Source: Acanthosoma haemorrhoidale (taxonomy: Eukaryota; Arthropoda; Insecta; Hemiptera; Acanthosomatidae). Taken from it: a stretch of DNA of 64,000 nucleotides. Positions within the stretch are counted from its first letter, which is position 1; every line of letters begins with the position of its first letter. Below are positions 10,905 to 21,326 of this stretch, piece after piece. The notes beneath the pieces were generated by a model. The model was not told where the DNA came from. It searched no databases and worked only from the letters and a program-made list of their open reading frames with translations. The translations under genes and the position numbers were made by a program. Location of the stretch: NCBI GenBank assembly GCA_930367205.1, contig OV884011.1:123005866-123069865 (forward strand), written 5' to 3'.

Positions 10905-11109
10905 AAACTCGTGAAGACATGCAGGTCCAAAAAGAACGGTGTAAAGTTGGCCGTAAACGGGCAGTTCATCCCCACCGCCGAACAAGCGGACATCCAGGCG
11001 GGTCATTTTGAAGAAGTGAGCCGTGGCCGGGGCCAGCCCTCCACCCCCTCTCCCCCTCCCTCCCCGCCACTACCGAAATCTACACCTCCTACAGGCAAGT
11101 CGCAGCCTT

Positions 11110-11550
11110 CATTTGAAAAACTCTCTCCGAAGCTGTGCCACTGACCTGTGGAGTACCCCAAGGAGCCGTCTTATCCCCTGTACTATTCAACGTATACACG
11201 TCTGAGATTGTCAGAGCCCGTTACAAAAATACCACAGTTACTGCTTTCGCAGATGACATAGCGGTGTACAGTAGCAGCATGAGTGCCAAGGTAGCTCTAA
11301 GACAGGCTGAAGTAGCCTGAAACCAGATCAGTGAGAGATTGGGGATACTCAATATCTCTGTAAACGCGAGTAAGACTGACTGCGTAATTTTCTCTTTCCA
11401 AAAGGGAAAAAGCCCGCTACCTACTAGTTACATAGTAGGAACGGAGGAAAATTCACCAGCCAACAACCTAGTATATCTGGGAATTAAAATGGACAGACAC
11501 CTCCAGAAGAAGTTTAAGCAAACGCGCACGAAGTCTAACCGACTTACGCA
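11110..11550 (+). pseudogene. First reverse-transcriptase core segment (FADD)
   Basis: The frame contains LTCGVPQGAVLSPVLFNVYT followed about 20 residues on by the catalytic FADDIAVYSSS, then NASKTDCVIFS and YLGIKMDRHLQKKF. These are consecutive RT motifs of non-LTR elements. The part of the RT palm that should precede GVPQG is missing: the endonuclease linker passes through Pro-rich low-complexity sequence (11020-11100) straight into this motif. A stop at 11318 interrupts the frame. Sequence breaks off near 11550, where a second RT segment begins. Confidence 0.8.
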
Positions 11551-12320
11551 CTGAATGACTTCCCACACATCGTAGGAGCCCCGTACCCCAACTGCGAGGT
11601 ATCGGCGTATGCAGACGACATAGGTTTTTACAGCACTAGCATCAATCCCACCAGAGCCCTGAAATTTGCTGAGAGCACCAGCCAACACATTGCCGAGAAA
11701 CTCGATGCCGTCAACATTAAAGTCAACCCGGCCAAGACGCAAGGAATTATATTTAGCTATAAATCCGGAAGAAAGAAGCTACCCAAATCCTTCGCCTTAG
11801 ATGGCAAAGATTTCCCTGTGAGCAACAAGCTATGCTACCTTGGGATTACCCTCGGTAGACAGTTGTCGTTCACAACACATCTCGGTAAGAAGTTAAAGAG
11901 TGTTAAGAAGAAATTCTACAGCCTTAGACACCTACTTCTCAGCCCGGCTTTATCAGTACGCCTCAAGCTGCTGATATACCAGAGCATCCTGAGACCTGCT
12001 TTGATGTATGGGACCCCACTCTTCAAGTATCTAACTCCTAGCACTCTAAAAACGCTCCAGAAATAACAGAACAGAGTTCTCCGCACCTCCCTCAAACATA
12101 CCCCGTTCGACCGAATGAAGGCAGACGAGATCCAGGAACAATTTGAAGTGCTCACTATTCAAGATTTCATCAAGAGAAGGCACATCAAATTTTTCGATTC
12201 ACTCCGACACAGCCACAACCCACTATTCTCTGACCTTCAACCACCACCAATGCCCGTCAGATGGAAGCACTGCCACCACCCCTTCTACCTGCTTTGGGTG
12301 GGTCGATCTTCCGGCCGATA
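11551..12320 (+). pseudogene. Second reverse-transcriptase segment (YADD) and ORF2 C-terminus
   Basis: In a different frame from the first core, the sequence starts LNDFPHIVGAPYPNC and reaches a second catalytic box AYADDIGFYSTS. It then runs NPAKTQGIIFS, YLGITLGRQLSF, the thumb region SVRLKLLIYQSILRPALMYG, a stop at 12064, and a C-terminal segment RRHIKFFDSLRHSHNPLF. It is similar to, but clearly not a copy of, the first core. Thus it derives from a related element, or from the same family by recombination. The end is altered: compared with the copy at 16990-17160, about 100 bp around the ORF2 stop is deleted. Confidence 0.8.
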
Positions 12321-12608
12321 GGCCGACTTATTGCAGACCCCTGCCGGGGCGGGCCAGGTCTGACCTGGCCAACCACAAACCAATGCCTAGGTGCCCCTAG
12401 GCTCCACCCTCGGTAGACTCTCACTACCTTCCTGAATCCACCCGCCTCCTTTAGGCATTCCACACCCTATATCCTTTTCATACATCGTTCAAATGGGACC
12501 CCCTTTAGTGAGTGGGGCACCCATCAGTCCAAAATAATTTTAGTTTTATTTTTCCCACATCCTATTTTTATAAGTTTGAGAGCTATGAAAAAAAACAAAA
12601 CAAAAAAA
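12321..12608 (+). other. 3' UTR and A-rich tail of family B
   Basis: GC-richer sequence with short self-complementary words (CCAGGTCTGACCTGG, CCTAGGTGCCCCTAGG), then TTTTTATAAGTTTGAGAGCT and an A-rich tail at 12587-12608. The same 3' UTR is present at 16607-16990 (reverse) and, partly, at 35955-36134. Confidence 0.8.
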
Positions 12609-12955
12609 TGGTTTTCGTCTACCCTTAGATACCGATTGTGAATTCGTGGTCATTCCTAGACCACATAAACTACCTATAAACCTACCCTGTACCTCTTCTC
12701 CTGAACACAGTGCTTTGTCGGGGCACACACACCTTCTAAAGATCTTATGGAGTCAGATCAAAGTGAATTAAAGCTGCCCACCAACTAGGTTGGCAGCCAG
12801 GGTGAAAGACCATAGGTCCACCCGCTTTATCTCTTTCTGGGCGCTCGTCGGACGGCGGCTAAGAGGTTGAAGTGATCCTAGCCCGCGGCGGGCGTCTCCT
12901 CGTCACATTGGGGATACTCAGGTATAAACTGACCCCTCTAGTGACGAGCCCGACA
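12609..12955 (+). mobile_element. LTR fragment (diverged subfamily), 3' part
   Basis: Begins inside the LTR at TCTACCCTTAGATACCG, passes the conserved stem-loop region and TCGGGGCACACAC, and ends GACGAGCCCGACA, the family LTR terminus. It shares subfamily-specific sequence (CTTTCTGGGCGCT) with the LTR at 15879. It abuts the A-rich tail of the family B element with no intervening DNA. Confidence 0.8.
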
Positions 12956-14117
12956 TACCTATTCACGGAGACGAAAGAATTTGTTGGTTCTCATTTCTTT
13001 CAATTCGAGGATAGAAGTAAGACTGTAAGCGTTCGTAGTAGCACTTGCGCATTATAACAATAACACGTACAGATGTTTATTAATATAGTATTTTTTGTAT
13101 GGACACAAGAAATGAATGATTCATTAGAAATATAAAATCGACCGGTGGGCCGCGTATTGGCCAGGCCTGATCTAAAAGGTCATCATTTTATATTGATTTT
13201 TTTGTTTATTTAATGAGTCAACAACGAGGAAATATAAATATTCTATGTAGATTTTTCACTGGTCATGGGAAATTTATTTATTTTAATCACTAGGGTCATC
13301 GTTCTATTACCTTGTGCTAATTACAAAGTACACAAAGAATGATTATTTAAAATTTCTAAGTATATTCTTATCTAAAATCGATTTGGAGTCCTTTAGAAAT
13401 AGAAATAATTTCTTTAATAGAGTGCCGTCCCCGTTTGGCAATTTGAAAGTCTGTGATGGACATTGTGTAGTTTGTGTCCAAGAGCTTCCAGAACAAACAT
13501 TTAGCGAAAAGAATTTTTACTCCAGATATTTTTTTCCTAATTTAGGTGCGTAATTATATTTTCATAACACAACTTGTGAGCTTAATTTGAGGTGTATACG
13601 GATTATACCTTTCAAATTTCAAATCGGTCGGATAACTTTTGCAACCACGATCGTATAACCTTAGTACAGGAAAAGAGCGAAAGGAAATCACTGAGGACTT
13701 GAACAAATGCAGAGCCTGACGTGGCTGTAATCCGGAAAGTTACTAAAAAAAAGTATGCAATGGTTTTACTCCCACAATGTTCCCGAAACGGTAAAATACG
13801 TGACCACATTTCAATACTTTGCATAATTAATCCATTCAAATTTGGTTGGAAGAAAACAATGTAATTTCATAAATAAAAAAAAAAGTAACAGTTGGTTTTC
13901 ACAGGATGGGTTGGTTGGCTGTTGAATATCTTTTTTACTTATTTTTTTTTATTTTTACATAGGCTACCTGGCGAATAATTAATACTTCCTTTTCGGAACC
14001 AACACAAAACCTGGGTGAAACACAAAACTTTATTTACCAAAAGTGCAGTCATGACAAACTATCCTATAATAATATTTAACCAAACCGCTTTTAAATTTAA
14101 GGTAGAAAACAATTATG
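12956..14117. other. AT-rich stretch with an unrecognised 79-aa frame
   Basis: The frame at 13314-13553 (+) has a Cys-containing segment (VCDGHCVVCVQELPEQ) that is less repetitive than its surroundings; I do not recognise it. Nothing else could be supported. Confidence 0.3.
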
Positions 14118-14199
14118 TGGCAGCGGTGGGATTCAAACCCACGCCTCCGAGAAGACAGGTGCCTTAAACCAGCGCCTTAGACCGCTCGGCCACGCTACC
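14118..14199 (-). tRNA. tRNA-Leu(AAG) gene or recent pseudogene
   Basis: The minus strand folds as a tRNA-Leu. Acceptor GGTAGCG pairs with CGCTGCC, plus discriminator A. The D-arm is GCCGAGCGGTCTAAGGC, anticodon loop TTAAGGC gives anticodon AAG, a long variable arm is present, and the T-stem GTGGG/CCCAC is perfect. Two flaws: a T-T mismatch in the anticodon stem (CTGGT/ACCTG) and T instead of C in the T-loop (TTTGAAT), which also weakens the internal promoter B-box. No intron is seen. It is much better preserved than the relative at 6669-6750. Confidence 0.65.
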
Positions 14200-15878
14200 C
14201 TAAAACTAAGGTTATATAGATGGATAGGTAGTTACGAAAATAAGGACAACATAAATACTGTTAACTATCCTATGTTAAAATTGTTTAAGTTAGTTGTTGG
14301 AAATGCTTTTATTGCTTATGCTTATATGCAATTAAAAACAGTTTTTAGGGTTTCCTTGGTCTTGCCATTTTCATGTGCTTGTCTGCCTTTTGTCATTGTA
14401 AACTCATGTTTGACTAGGCACATGACCGTTTGCATGTAGGTACCATTTGGGGTTAGGTTAGGTCGGACTATTATGGATTTTTATTTAATCGTTACTTGAA
14501 GGAGCTTGTAATCCATCCTAATAGAGCAATAGAAAATTGAGCTAAATTATCGCAATTTTACCACATTTACAATGTTCCATTCACTTTACTATGTGAAAAA
14601 ATGTTTTGTTTTACAAATAGTTGTTATTTACAAACATATGACATAACCGAGCCTTATCACCTCAAGAAGAGGTAAGACCGACCAAGGTTACTCACTTTGG
14701 AAGAAGAAACCAGGGTTTAGCGCTTGACTAGTACCTGTTTATTAATATTTTGGTTTTCTTGGCCTGATTGGCTTACTCTTTATACAAGTAGCGGCTCATT
14801 TTCACCACAAAGCTGTGTGAATTCAAACCCACCCTTTTCAGAAAAATATCTTTAAAAAAGCCGGAAATTGAACTCGACCCTACATATTTAGTATTCCGGC
14901 ACGCAAACTGCATCTATAGTCTTAGTACGAATGTTACGTAAAAACGTTTTTAGCCATAACCAGAACAATTGGAATTGGAACTGGTCCGTTTGTTCTATTT
15001 GTGTAAAAGTTTAAAAGTTTCTAAATAAAGTTGCATTCACATATGTACACGAATTGAATCAAAGCTCAGAGAGCGGGTTGAGCAAGTCTTTTAAATGGCC
15101 GTTTGCAGCTAACTTTCTGCCACATACGATCTCTAATGGGACGTTAAGAGGAATAGAACGGAACAGTTGGGGAGGTGTAAGTATTATTTCCTCGGGCTAG
15201 AGTAAGCAGAAGACGATAATTCAGAGGTCTAAGAAACTTTGTAATCGCCTGCAACTACTGTTTGAGCTTAGCCATTGGAAAGTTATGGAATAAGCAGGAA
15301 AGGACAAGTTTGCTCCGTGGCCCTACCTGCCGACACTATCAAAACTAAATCTCATCTTTATTCATATCTTGTGAAATTCATTACAGCAACTCAATTTTGG
15401 CGCTGCTGGCTGTGTTTAATGGATGCACTGAGGGCCGAAAAGATTTCTAGCATAAAAGATTCAGATGAAAGAAGAGAAAAATTCACCGACAAGCAAAGAT
15501 CCCAAGATCAGATCACGTGGTAGCCGAAATCTTATTTGAGCAAATGGCAAGTGTTCAACATCAAGGCATTTTAAGATGAAACAATACTGAAACCAGTTTA
15601 GGAAAATGTTCTATTTCTGGCGTAAAACAGCTAAGTACTCAAAATTCCGATGGCATCTATCCTCCCAATCCAAGGTCCTACATAATTATACCCATTGCTC
15701 TAGGTCACAATCCACCTCAAGATAAAGTTCATATAATACAAATTTCCAGAAAATTCTACGAAGTTATATTTGCCTAAGCTAAGGCTTGAATGACGTCGGA
15801 ACTGCTACGAATTAGCTAAGTGATAGGATTTGTACTGTTAGTTCATTAACTTTATGTTCAATAATGTATTTTATATGC
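14200..15878. other. AT-rich stretch, nothing firmly recognised
   Basis: Holds a tRNA B-box-like string on the minus strand near 14872 (GGTCGAGTTCAATTTC) and an 82-aa frame at 15275-15523 (+) that is Lys/Glu/Ser-rich at its end (EKISSIKDSDERREKF) and unrecognised. The frame might be an exon or chance. Confidence 0.3.
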
Positions 15879-16491
15879 TTTCGGGTCGTCACTAAGGGGC
15901 TCAGTATACCTGGGTATTCCCCAAGTGGCGAGGAGACGCCCGCCGTGGGCTAGGATCGCTACAAACTCTTAGCCCCCGTCCCGTGAGCGCCCAGAAAGAG
16001 ATAAGGCGGGTGGACCTATGGTCTTTCACCCTGGCCACCGGCCTAGTCGGCAGGGCAGCATAATTCGCTCTGATCTGACTCCATAAGATCTTTAGAAGGT
16101 GTGTGTGCCCCGACAAAGCACTGTGTTCAGGAGAAGAGTTACAGGGTAGGTTTATAGGTTGTTTATGTGGTCTTGGAATAACCACGAATTCACACACGGT
16201 ATCTAAGGGTAGGCAAAAACCGTCTGGATCCCAAAGGTGAGTGTGAACCGGAGAGAGGCAGACTGGATTGCCATGGGAGACACTGCATTTGCAGGGCCAC
16301 GGCAACCATCGTCCACGAGGGAGAGGTCTCTCCCAAGGAGGTGCTAGTTTTAGCGAGACGAAGGCAGAGATTCCCACTAGGATGGTGTGGGCCTGCCAAA
16401 CGCCGGACTACAACATAGCAGGTTAGGAAAGAGAGATGCGGAGGTAGTTGAATGAGAAGTCCATGGTTTTGAGTAGAGCCGCAGGCGCCAG

Positions 16492-16493
<2 letters not shown>

Positions 16494-16543
<50 letters not shown>
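16494..16543. repeat. (GA)n microsatellite inside the LTR
   Basis: About 20 AG units in a row, with a single GG interruption near 16535. The 2951 LTR has a short (CT)n run at the equivalent place (near 3391), so the microsatellite probably expanded from LTR sequence. Confidence 0.9.
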
Positions 16544-16582
16544 AGTGTTCAAGGCCCCGGCTGCTTGATGTCTGAGCTCTGA

Positions 16583-17190
16583 TTTTTTTTTTTTTTTTTT
16601 TTTTTTCAAAGCTCTCAAACTTATAAAATAGGAATGTGGGAAAAAAATAAGGAGAATTATTTTTGGCTGGAAGTTCCTTTCACTAAGGGGAGACCCCTAT
16701 TTGAAGGAAGTATGAGAAGGATATAGGGTGTAGAATGCCTAGAAAGGCGGATGGAGTCAGGAAGGTAGTGAGAGTCTACCAAGGATTGAGCCTAGGCATG
16801 CCTAGGCGATGGTTTGTTGTGGGCCAGGCCAAGCCTGGCCGGCCGCCCCGCCAGGGGCCTGAAATGAGTCGGCCTAATCGGCCGGAAGGTCAAGCCTGCT
16901 TACACAGGTAGATGGGGTAATGTGGCGTCGGTTGAGTCGGCCGGGAGATCGGCCTCGATCTCTCGGCTAGGTGTAGGCCGGTCAGTCAATGATGTCTTTC
17001 ATTCTCCAGGCTTCGGCGGCCCAGCAGTGCTTCCATCTGACGGGCATTGGTGGTGGCTGAAGGTCGGAGAAGAGTGGGTTGTGGCTATGTCTTAGGGAGT
17101 CAAAAAATTTGATGTGCCTTCTCTTGATAAAATCTCGGATGGTGAGCACTTCAAATTTAAAAATTAATTAAAAAATTAAAATTTATTATG
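16583..17190 (-). mobile_element. 5'-truncated family B retrotransposon nested in an LTR
   Basis: A 24-base poly-T at 16583-16606 is the poly-A tail of a minus-strand insertion. Its 3' UTR matches 12321-12608. Upstream is the ORF2 C-terminus RRHIKFFDSLRHSHNP ending KDIID and a stop near 16990, which is the intact form of the end deleted in the 9389-12608 copy. A perfect 13-bp target duplication GTCTGAGCTCTGA flanks it at 16570-16582 and 17191-17203. About 40 bases of A/T-only sequence at its 5' junction (17150-17190) match neither element nor LTR. Confidence 0.9.
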
Positions 17191-17310
17191 GTCTGAGCTC
17201 TGACTCAGGAGCTCGAGCTTATATAGGAGGCTAGCCAGTAGGGTGGGGATAACTCCCCACCTACGACTGACTCCCCCACTACTTATCCCCCAACTCTCCG
17301 ATCGGCGTCA

Positions 17311-18615
17311 TAAGCTTAATTTATTAAACATATGGAAAAAATGATAGATATGATATGATCTGATCGAGAAGAGAGTGACTTATAATTATTTGTGATTAAG
17401 AGGTGGCCACAACATATGCCATTGTAAATAGTTTTAGGATGTAGGATAATAACATGCTAGGTTAAACTGAAAAAAAGGCTATCCTGGGGATTAATAATAA
17501 ATATTAATACTTCTTACCTCCTCTACTATATATTCTCTATAATAAAGTGTTTGTTTATATAATTTAATTCATTGCAGGGGTTCATTTGTTTTCCCTACTT
17601 TTTTATTGGTAACATTATATTTATGGAGTGTGTTTCGGTAACTATTAACCTGTGCTGTATCATTAGTGTATAAGGTACATATATATATTGAATATTCCTA
17701 TATTATTGAATCAAATGACATTCTTAGTATATAAAGCTTAGGAGTTGTGATCAATGCATAATGATTTCGATGACCAATACCTTGCGAGTTAAGTTGTTTT
17801 TTTAAGTTCAGTTTCTTTTCTTGGTCCTATTGGTGGGATCTGGCACTTGAAAAAGTTTCAGTTTATTGTGTCGATTCGATTTTCAAAGTGCAACACTAAT
17901 ACTGGACGTGTTTATTATTATTTTTACATTTCACCTCCATCCCATCCATCCAGTGATACTAGGATGTTCTTCCGGCTACTTTACTTTCTAAATATTGAAT
18001 GTTATATGTTTTTTTTTCGGCTGTACAACTATATGCACGCACACGCATAACTATCTAAATACATATGGGACCGTTATGAAACATTTATAAAAAAAGGAAT
18101 TTTCCTTTAAACATGTAATCATAAAAGATAGCGAGGCCTAGTCTTCCCCTGAAGTACAGTTTTTGAATTCACAATAAATTACATAAATTTGATTTTTTTT
18201 TTAAATCTCCCTATTGATATTTTAAATACTTTATTTTTACCCTTCTAGTACCAAAAAAAGATCCTTTTATCAAAACTGGTGAAGTATCATTAAATATAAC
18301 TTTTTGAATTTTCTCTAATTCGCTCATGTTCAAGAAATGAGAATATAAACAAATGGCATAATATTCCAATTGATTTTGCTCTTATATCTAAGAACTGAGT
18401 CATCCACTAGGGATGACCAATTGTCAATAGTGTCTCACAATCGATTAATAATCTAACATCTTGGAGACATAAAAACGCCATTTCAAAAACTTGTATAAAG
18501 TGTATACACTAATGTATAACAATGTGACAATGCCATAAAATAGACGGTGATAGAAATTATTAATAAAAATAAAGTTAAACTTAGTTCAATAAAAAATTCT
18601 AAACGACATGGGGCT
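17311..18615. other. AT-rich stretch, nothing recognised
   Basis: No motif-bearing open frame. A 67-aa frame at 17847-18050 is low-complexity Tyr/Phe/His and probably chance. Confidence 0.4.
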
Positions 18616-18627
18616 GAGGTCGCTATA

Positions 18628-18754
18628 CAAACAGCCCAGGGACCCACCAAGTCCACACGGTTGTTGCCTCCCTCGCAAGCGAAAGAGGAAGTGGAGTCTT
18701 GGGAAGTCCCCCACCAGCCACGTCACCGGATACGAGCCAATGGAGGCTGACGAA
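18628..18754 (-). mobile_element. 127-bp internal piece of family A 3' UTR with flanking duplication
   Basis: The minus strand matches the middle of the family A 3' UTR (the GACTTCCCAAGACTCC region), but without the terminal segment and poly-A. It is bordered by an exact 12-bp direct repeat GAGGTCGCTATA at 18616-18627 and 18755-18766. The inner GAG may belong to the element, so the true target duplication is 9-12 bp. Confidence 0.65.
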
Positions 18755-18774
18755 GAGGTCGCTATAAAGGCATA

Positions 18775-20515
18775 AATATTATTTGTTAATGGAGCCTATG
18801 GGTAAATATTTATGTTCGTTGTTTCGATAAAATTACAGTATCTTCACCTGTTCTGGTAATGCTACTTTCTTGATGTAGCGTTTGGCAGTAATGACGCTGT
18901 CCATAGAAGTGGTTCGTTGATTTTTTTCTGTTACTTTTTTGGCCTCTAGCTCGAGGAATCACTATTAAGCCGAATATTTATTATTATGTGTCCTGGTGAG
19001 GTGATCCTTTAGGTTCCTTGCATTGCGTTTTGATGTAGTATTGTTTTACATAAATTACCCTTAGATGCTCATTCGCTAACAAAGAAAACCCAAACGTCTG
19101 ACTTCTTTACTGCACTTATTTTCCTCTGTAGCAATGCACAAGACAACACACTGAATGGACTGGAAGTTTGGGCTCAACCGAGAAATCAGAGAAAAATAGA
19201 GAGGGACATAGCTAGGGATTTGAGGGGGAGGTTTCCATGAGCTACAGATTTCTATGAATTTTCAATTAGTTTAGATCCCTTTGTTGTGCCTAAGTCCCTT
19301 CTTTAATGAATTCTCTCGAGAATTTTCCACCTGTGGTTCTTAGAGCCCTAGAACCCTTTAAACCTCTATGGAAACCCTCAACGTATTATTTTCTCTCACA
19401 AAATAAATTAAATTTTTTCTAATTGGTTGAGATTAAATTTTATATTGGGTAGCTAAAAAAAACCTTAAGCTTGAAGTCCATGGAGTAGTTTTTTCCATCG
19501 AAAGATTACTGTGGAACTGGATCGGTGAGAGCGGGGGCGGGGGTGGTATTGGATGGGAGACCTGGGATAAGTAGGCGCTAAAATCATCGATTGTTTCGTA
19601 AAATAATCGATCAATCAGTTATGCAATTTTGCAACACTAGCAGTAAATATAGTCACTTCCTCCGTGATAGTATAAATACTTCTTCCAGACTCTCCACTCC
19701 ACTCACTGTAGAAATAGCTGCCGTTTAGTAAAGATCGCTGTTTGTTTTTATTACTTTATTACCTCCATAGTTTTTTTTAAAAATAGTGATGGTTTGTGAG
19801 TTGTAATTATTTAATTATTTGTTTGCGACACTCGGTCATCTCTAACATCCATTCAATCTTAGATGCAAATAAAATTTTGAATATAAAAACTATTTATTAT
19901 TAGTTTTTTTTTGATTGGATGATTATTTAAGTATTCATATCTAAATTGTGTGTAAACTCGTGGTTTAATTGTTTGTTTTTTCTTCATTGTCTGATTAGTT
20001 TATCGGATATGATATTTTATATGAGCAATAAGTTTATTTCATGTTTGAAATAAAATAAATATTATTTAAATATTTTAAACACTTCCGATTGTTGGAAGAA
20101 TTGTTTTGTAATTGGATAATGTCATTGATATTAAATGCTGTGCCATAGAAAAAATTGTTTTGCACTTAGTGCTATATATATTTGCCCTTTCCTTTTTAGT
20201 CCTGTTGATCTCTGATGCTCTAAAGAACTTTCAAGAAATCCTAATATGTAATTAGTCTTTTATAGGAGTTGGGAGTCCCTCCTTTGCTATGTATAACATA
20301 TATCATAATAAGGTTCTTCAACGAATTTAAAGATCACTATTGATTAAAATCATATAAAGCTGTCGTGTAGATCTGTCTGCCTCTTAGCTAATATAATTCT
20401 TTTAATAAAAAAGCTACTAATGTTCACGCCAGTGCGACGTCATTTGATACAAAGTCACAAGCCACCTGGTCGGGGAGAGTGGGGAGTCAAGGTCGAGGTC
20501 TGAGTCACCTATGTT
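18775..20515. other. AT-rich stretch with a candidate promoter
   Basis: Mostly anonymous. Notable points are an imperfect inverted pair near 19220-19240 and 19367-19381 (GGTTTCCAT/ATGGAAACC), a short 5S-rRNA-like string near 19550, and a TATA-containing core-promoter candidate at 19671, described separately. Confidence 0.4.
19671..19736 (+). promoter_or_regulatory. Candidate RNA polymerase II core promoter
   Basis: TATAAATA at 19671-19678 lies 34 bp before the A of TCACTG (19705), a partial arthropod initiator. AGATC at 19732-19736 fits the downstream promoter element consensus at exactly +28 to +32 if 19705 is +1. The spacing of the three is right, but the initiator match is imperfect and no coding frame follows. 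Such short motifs occur by chance. Confidence 0.25.
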
Positions 20516-20521
20516 AGCCAT

Positions 20522-21321
20522 TGTCGGGTTGTCACTAGGGAGGTGCCTGATCACCTAACCCTGGTGACAAGTGCGGATTGTTCGAGTTAATAACCTGGAC
20601 AATCGTTCCAGGACGGCGTTAATATCTGACTCCATTTTTATGATAGGGATATGCCCCGACAATGCACTATGTTCAAAATAAGAGGTACAGAGGTTTCATA
20701 AAGAATAACACATGTTCAGAGTTCGAGCGGGAGCTCGGCAGCGTAACAAGTACAAGGTGCCAAAGGGTCTGCAAGGAGGTTGTGAGACAGGGTTACAGGC
20801 TCAGAGGTGCTGCAGAGAGAGTGGGCTGACGAGGAGTCTAAGAGACTGACTTCTAGGGCCAAGTGGCCCTGGCGTAAAGCGACGCCGAGTACAGCGGATG
20901 AAGAGAGAGTAGACTAGTAGTAGTCCTACAGGGCGAAACCCCCTGATTTAAATATTATTTCCCCTGCCGTAGAGTCCGTAGAGAAGGTAGAGCCGGCCTG
21001 AAAGGGGTATGTTTATGATGTTACACCTGCATCTCTGTCACAAGACGCGTGATCGGAGACAAGGGTTGCTTAGTTTATGGCCGTTTATGGCATACCAGGG
21101 ACTCACCCATTAAGGTTTATGAGGCGACCCTAGGTCTACCGGGTCTGTTTTATGACGGCCAGGTGGCTATTAAGCCGGTGCACCTGCTGTTACCTGACTT
21201 GTTACGACTGCCGGCCCATGCGTTTATTGCTAGGCTTTCACCATGATTCACATTATTACAATACATTATATATGCACCAGAGTATAGGGTGATTTAACTT
21301 AAGTAGTTAGCGGACGCTACA
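20522..21321 (-). mobile_element. Solo LTR with a 5-bp target-site duplication
   Basis: An 800-bp LTR of the CsRn1-like family in minus orientation: plus-strand ends TGTCGGG...GCTACA. It is flanked on both sides by GCCAT (20517-20521 and 21322-21326), an exact 5-bp target duplication as expected for Ty3/gypsy integrase. No internal region remains, so it is the product of LTR-LTR recombination. Confidence 0.9.
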
Positions 21322-21326
21322 GCCAT

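Larger units (their letters stand above)
9389..12608 (+). mobile_element. Composite, internally rearranged Jockey-type element (family B)
   Basis: A 3.2-kb non-LTR element with part of ORF1 (zinc knuckles), a frameshifted endonuclease region, two successive RT active-site segments, an ORF2 C-terminus, a 3' UTR and an A-rich tail at 12587-12608. The 5' end is truncated inside ORF1. RT sequence between the endonuclease linker and the first active site is missing. Related 3' ends lie at 16583-17190 (-), 35955-36134 (+), 44157-44240 (-), 25228-25645 (-), 48814-48898 (-) and 49880-50030 (-). Stops and frameshifts make the copy non-functional. Confidence 0.85.
15879..17310 (-). mobile_element. LTR (diverged subfamily) interrupted by a retrotransposon
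   Basis: On the minus strand the LTR runs from a TATA box (TATATAAG, near 17212-17221) down to its terminus GTGACGACCCGAAA at about 15880, where the expected final TGTCGGG is mutated to TTTCGGG. It includes a (GA)n tract at 16494-16543 and the conserved stem-loop near 16180. At 16583-17190 a family B element is inserted at the start-site region, just after the TATA box. The upstream LTR limit near 17310 is approximate. No internal retrotransposon sequence adjoins it, so it is a solo or truncated LTR. Confidence 0.75.

Noticed and set aside
9369..11742. Minus-strand frames of 64-104 aa across the family B element
   Set aside because: They are shadows of the sense ORF1, endonuclease and RT, which carry recognisable motifs on the plus strand.
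15901..16618. 158-aa and 142-aa minus frames with Ser/Leu repeats
   Set aside because: They are the LTR and its (GA)n tract read as codons; similar frames recur in other LTR copies (3332-3763, 49318-49500, 52090-52326), broken differently.
19525..19590. 5S-rRNA-like string TTGGATGGGAGACCTGGGA
   Set aside because: Only the internal control region segment resembles 5S rRNA; the flanking sequence does not, so a 5S-derived SINE or pseudogene cannot be supported.
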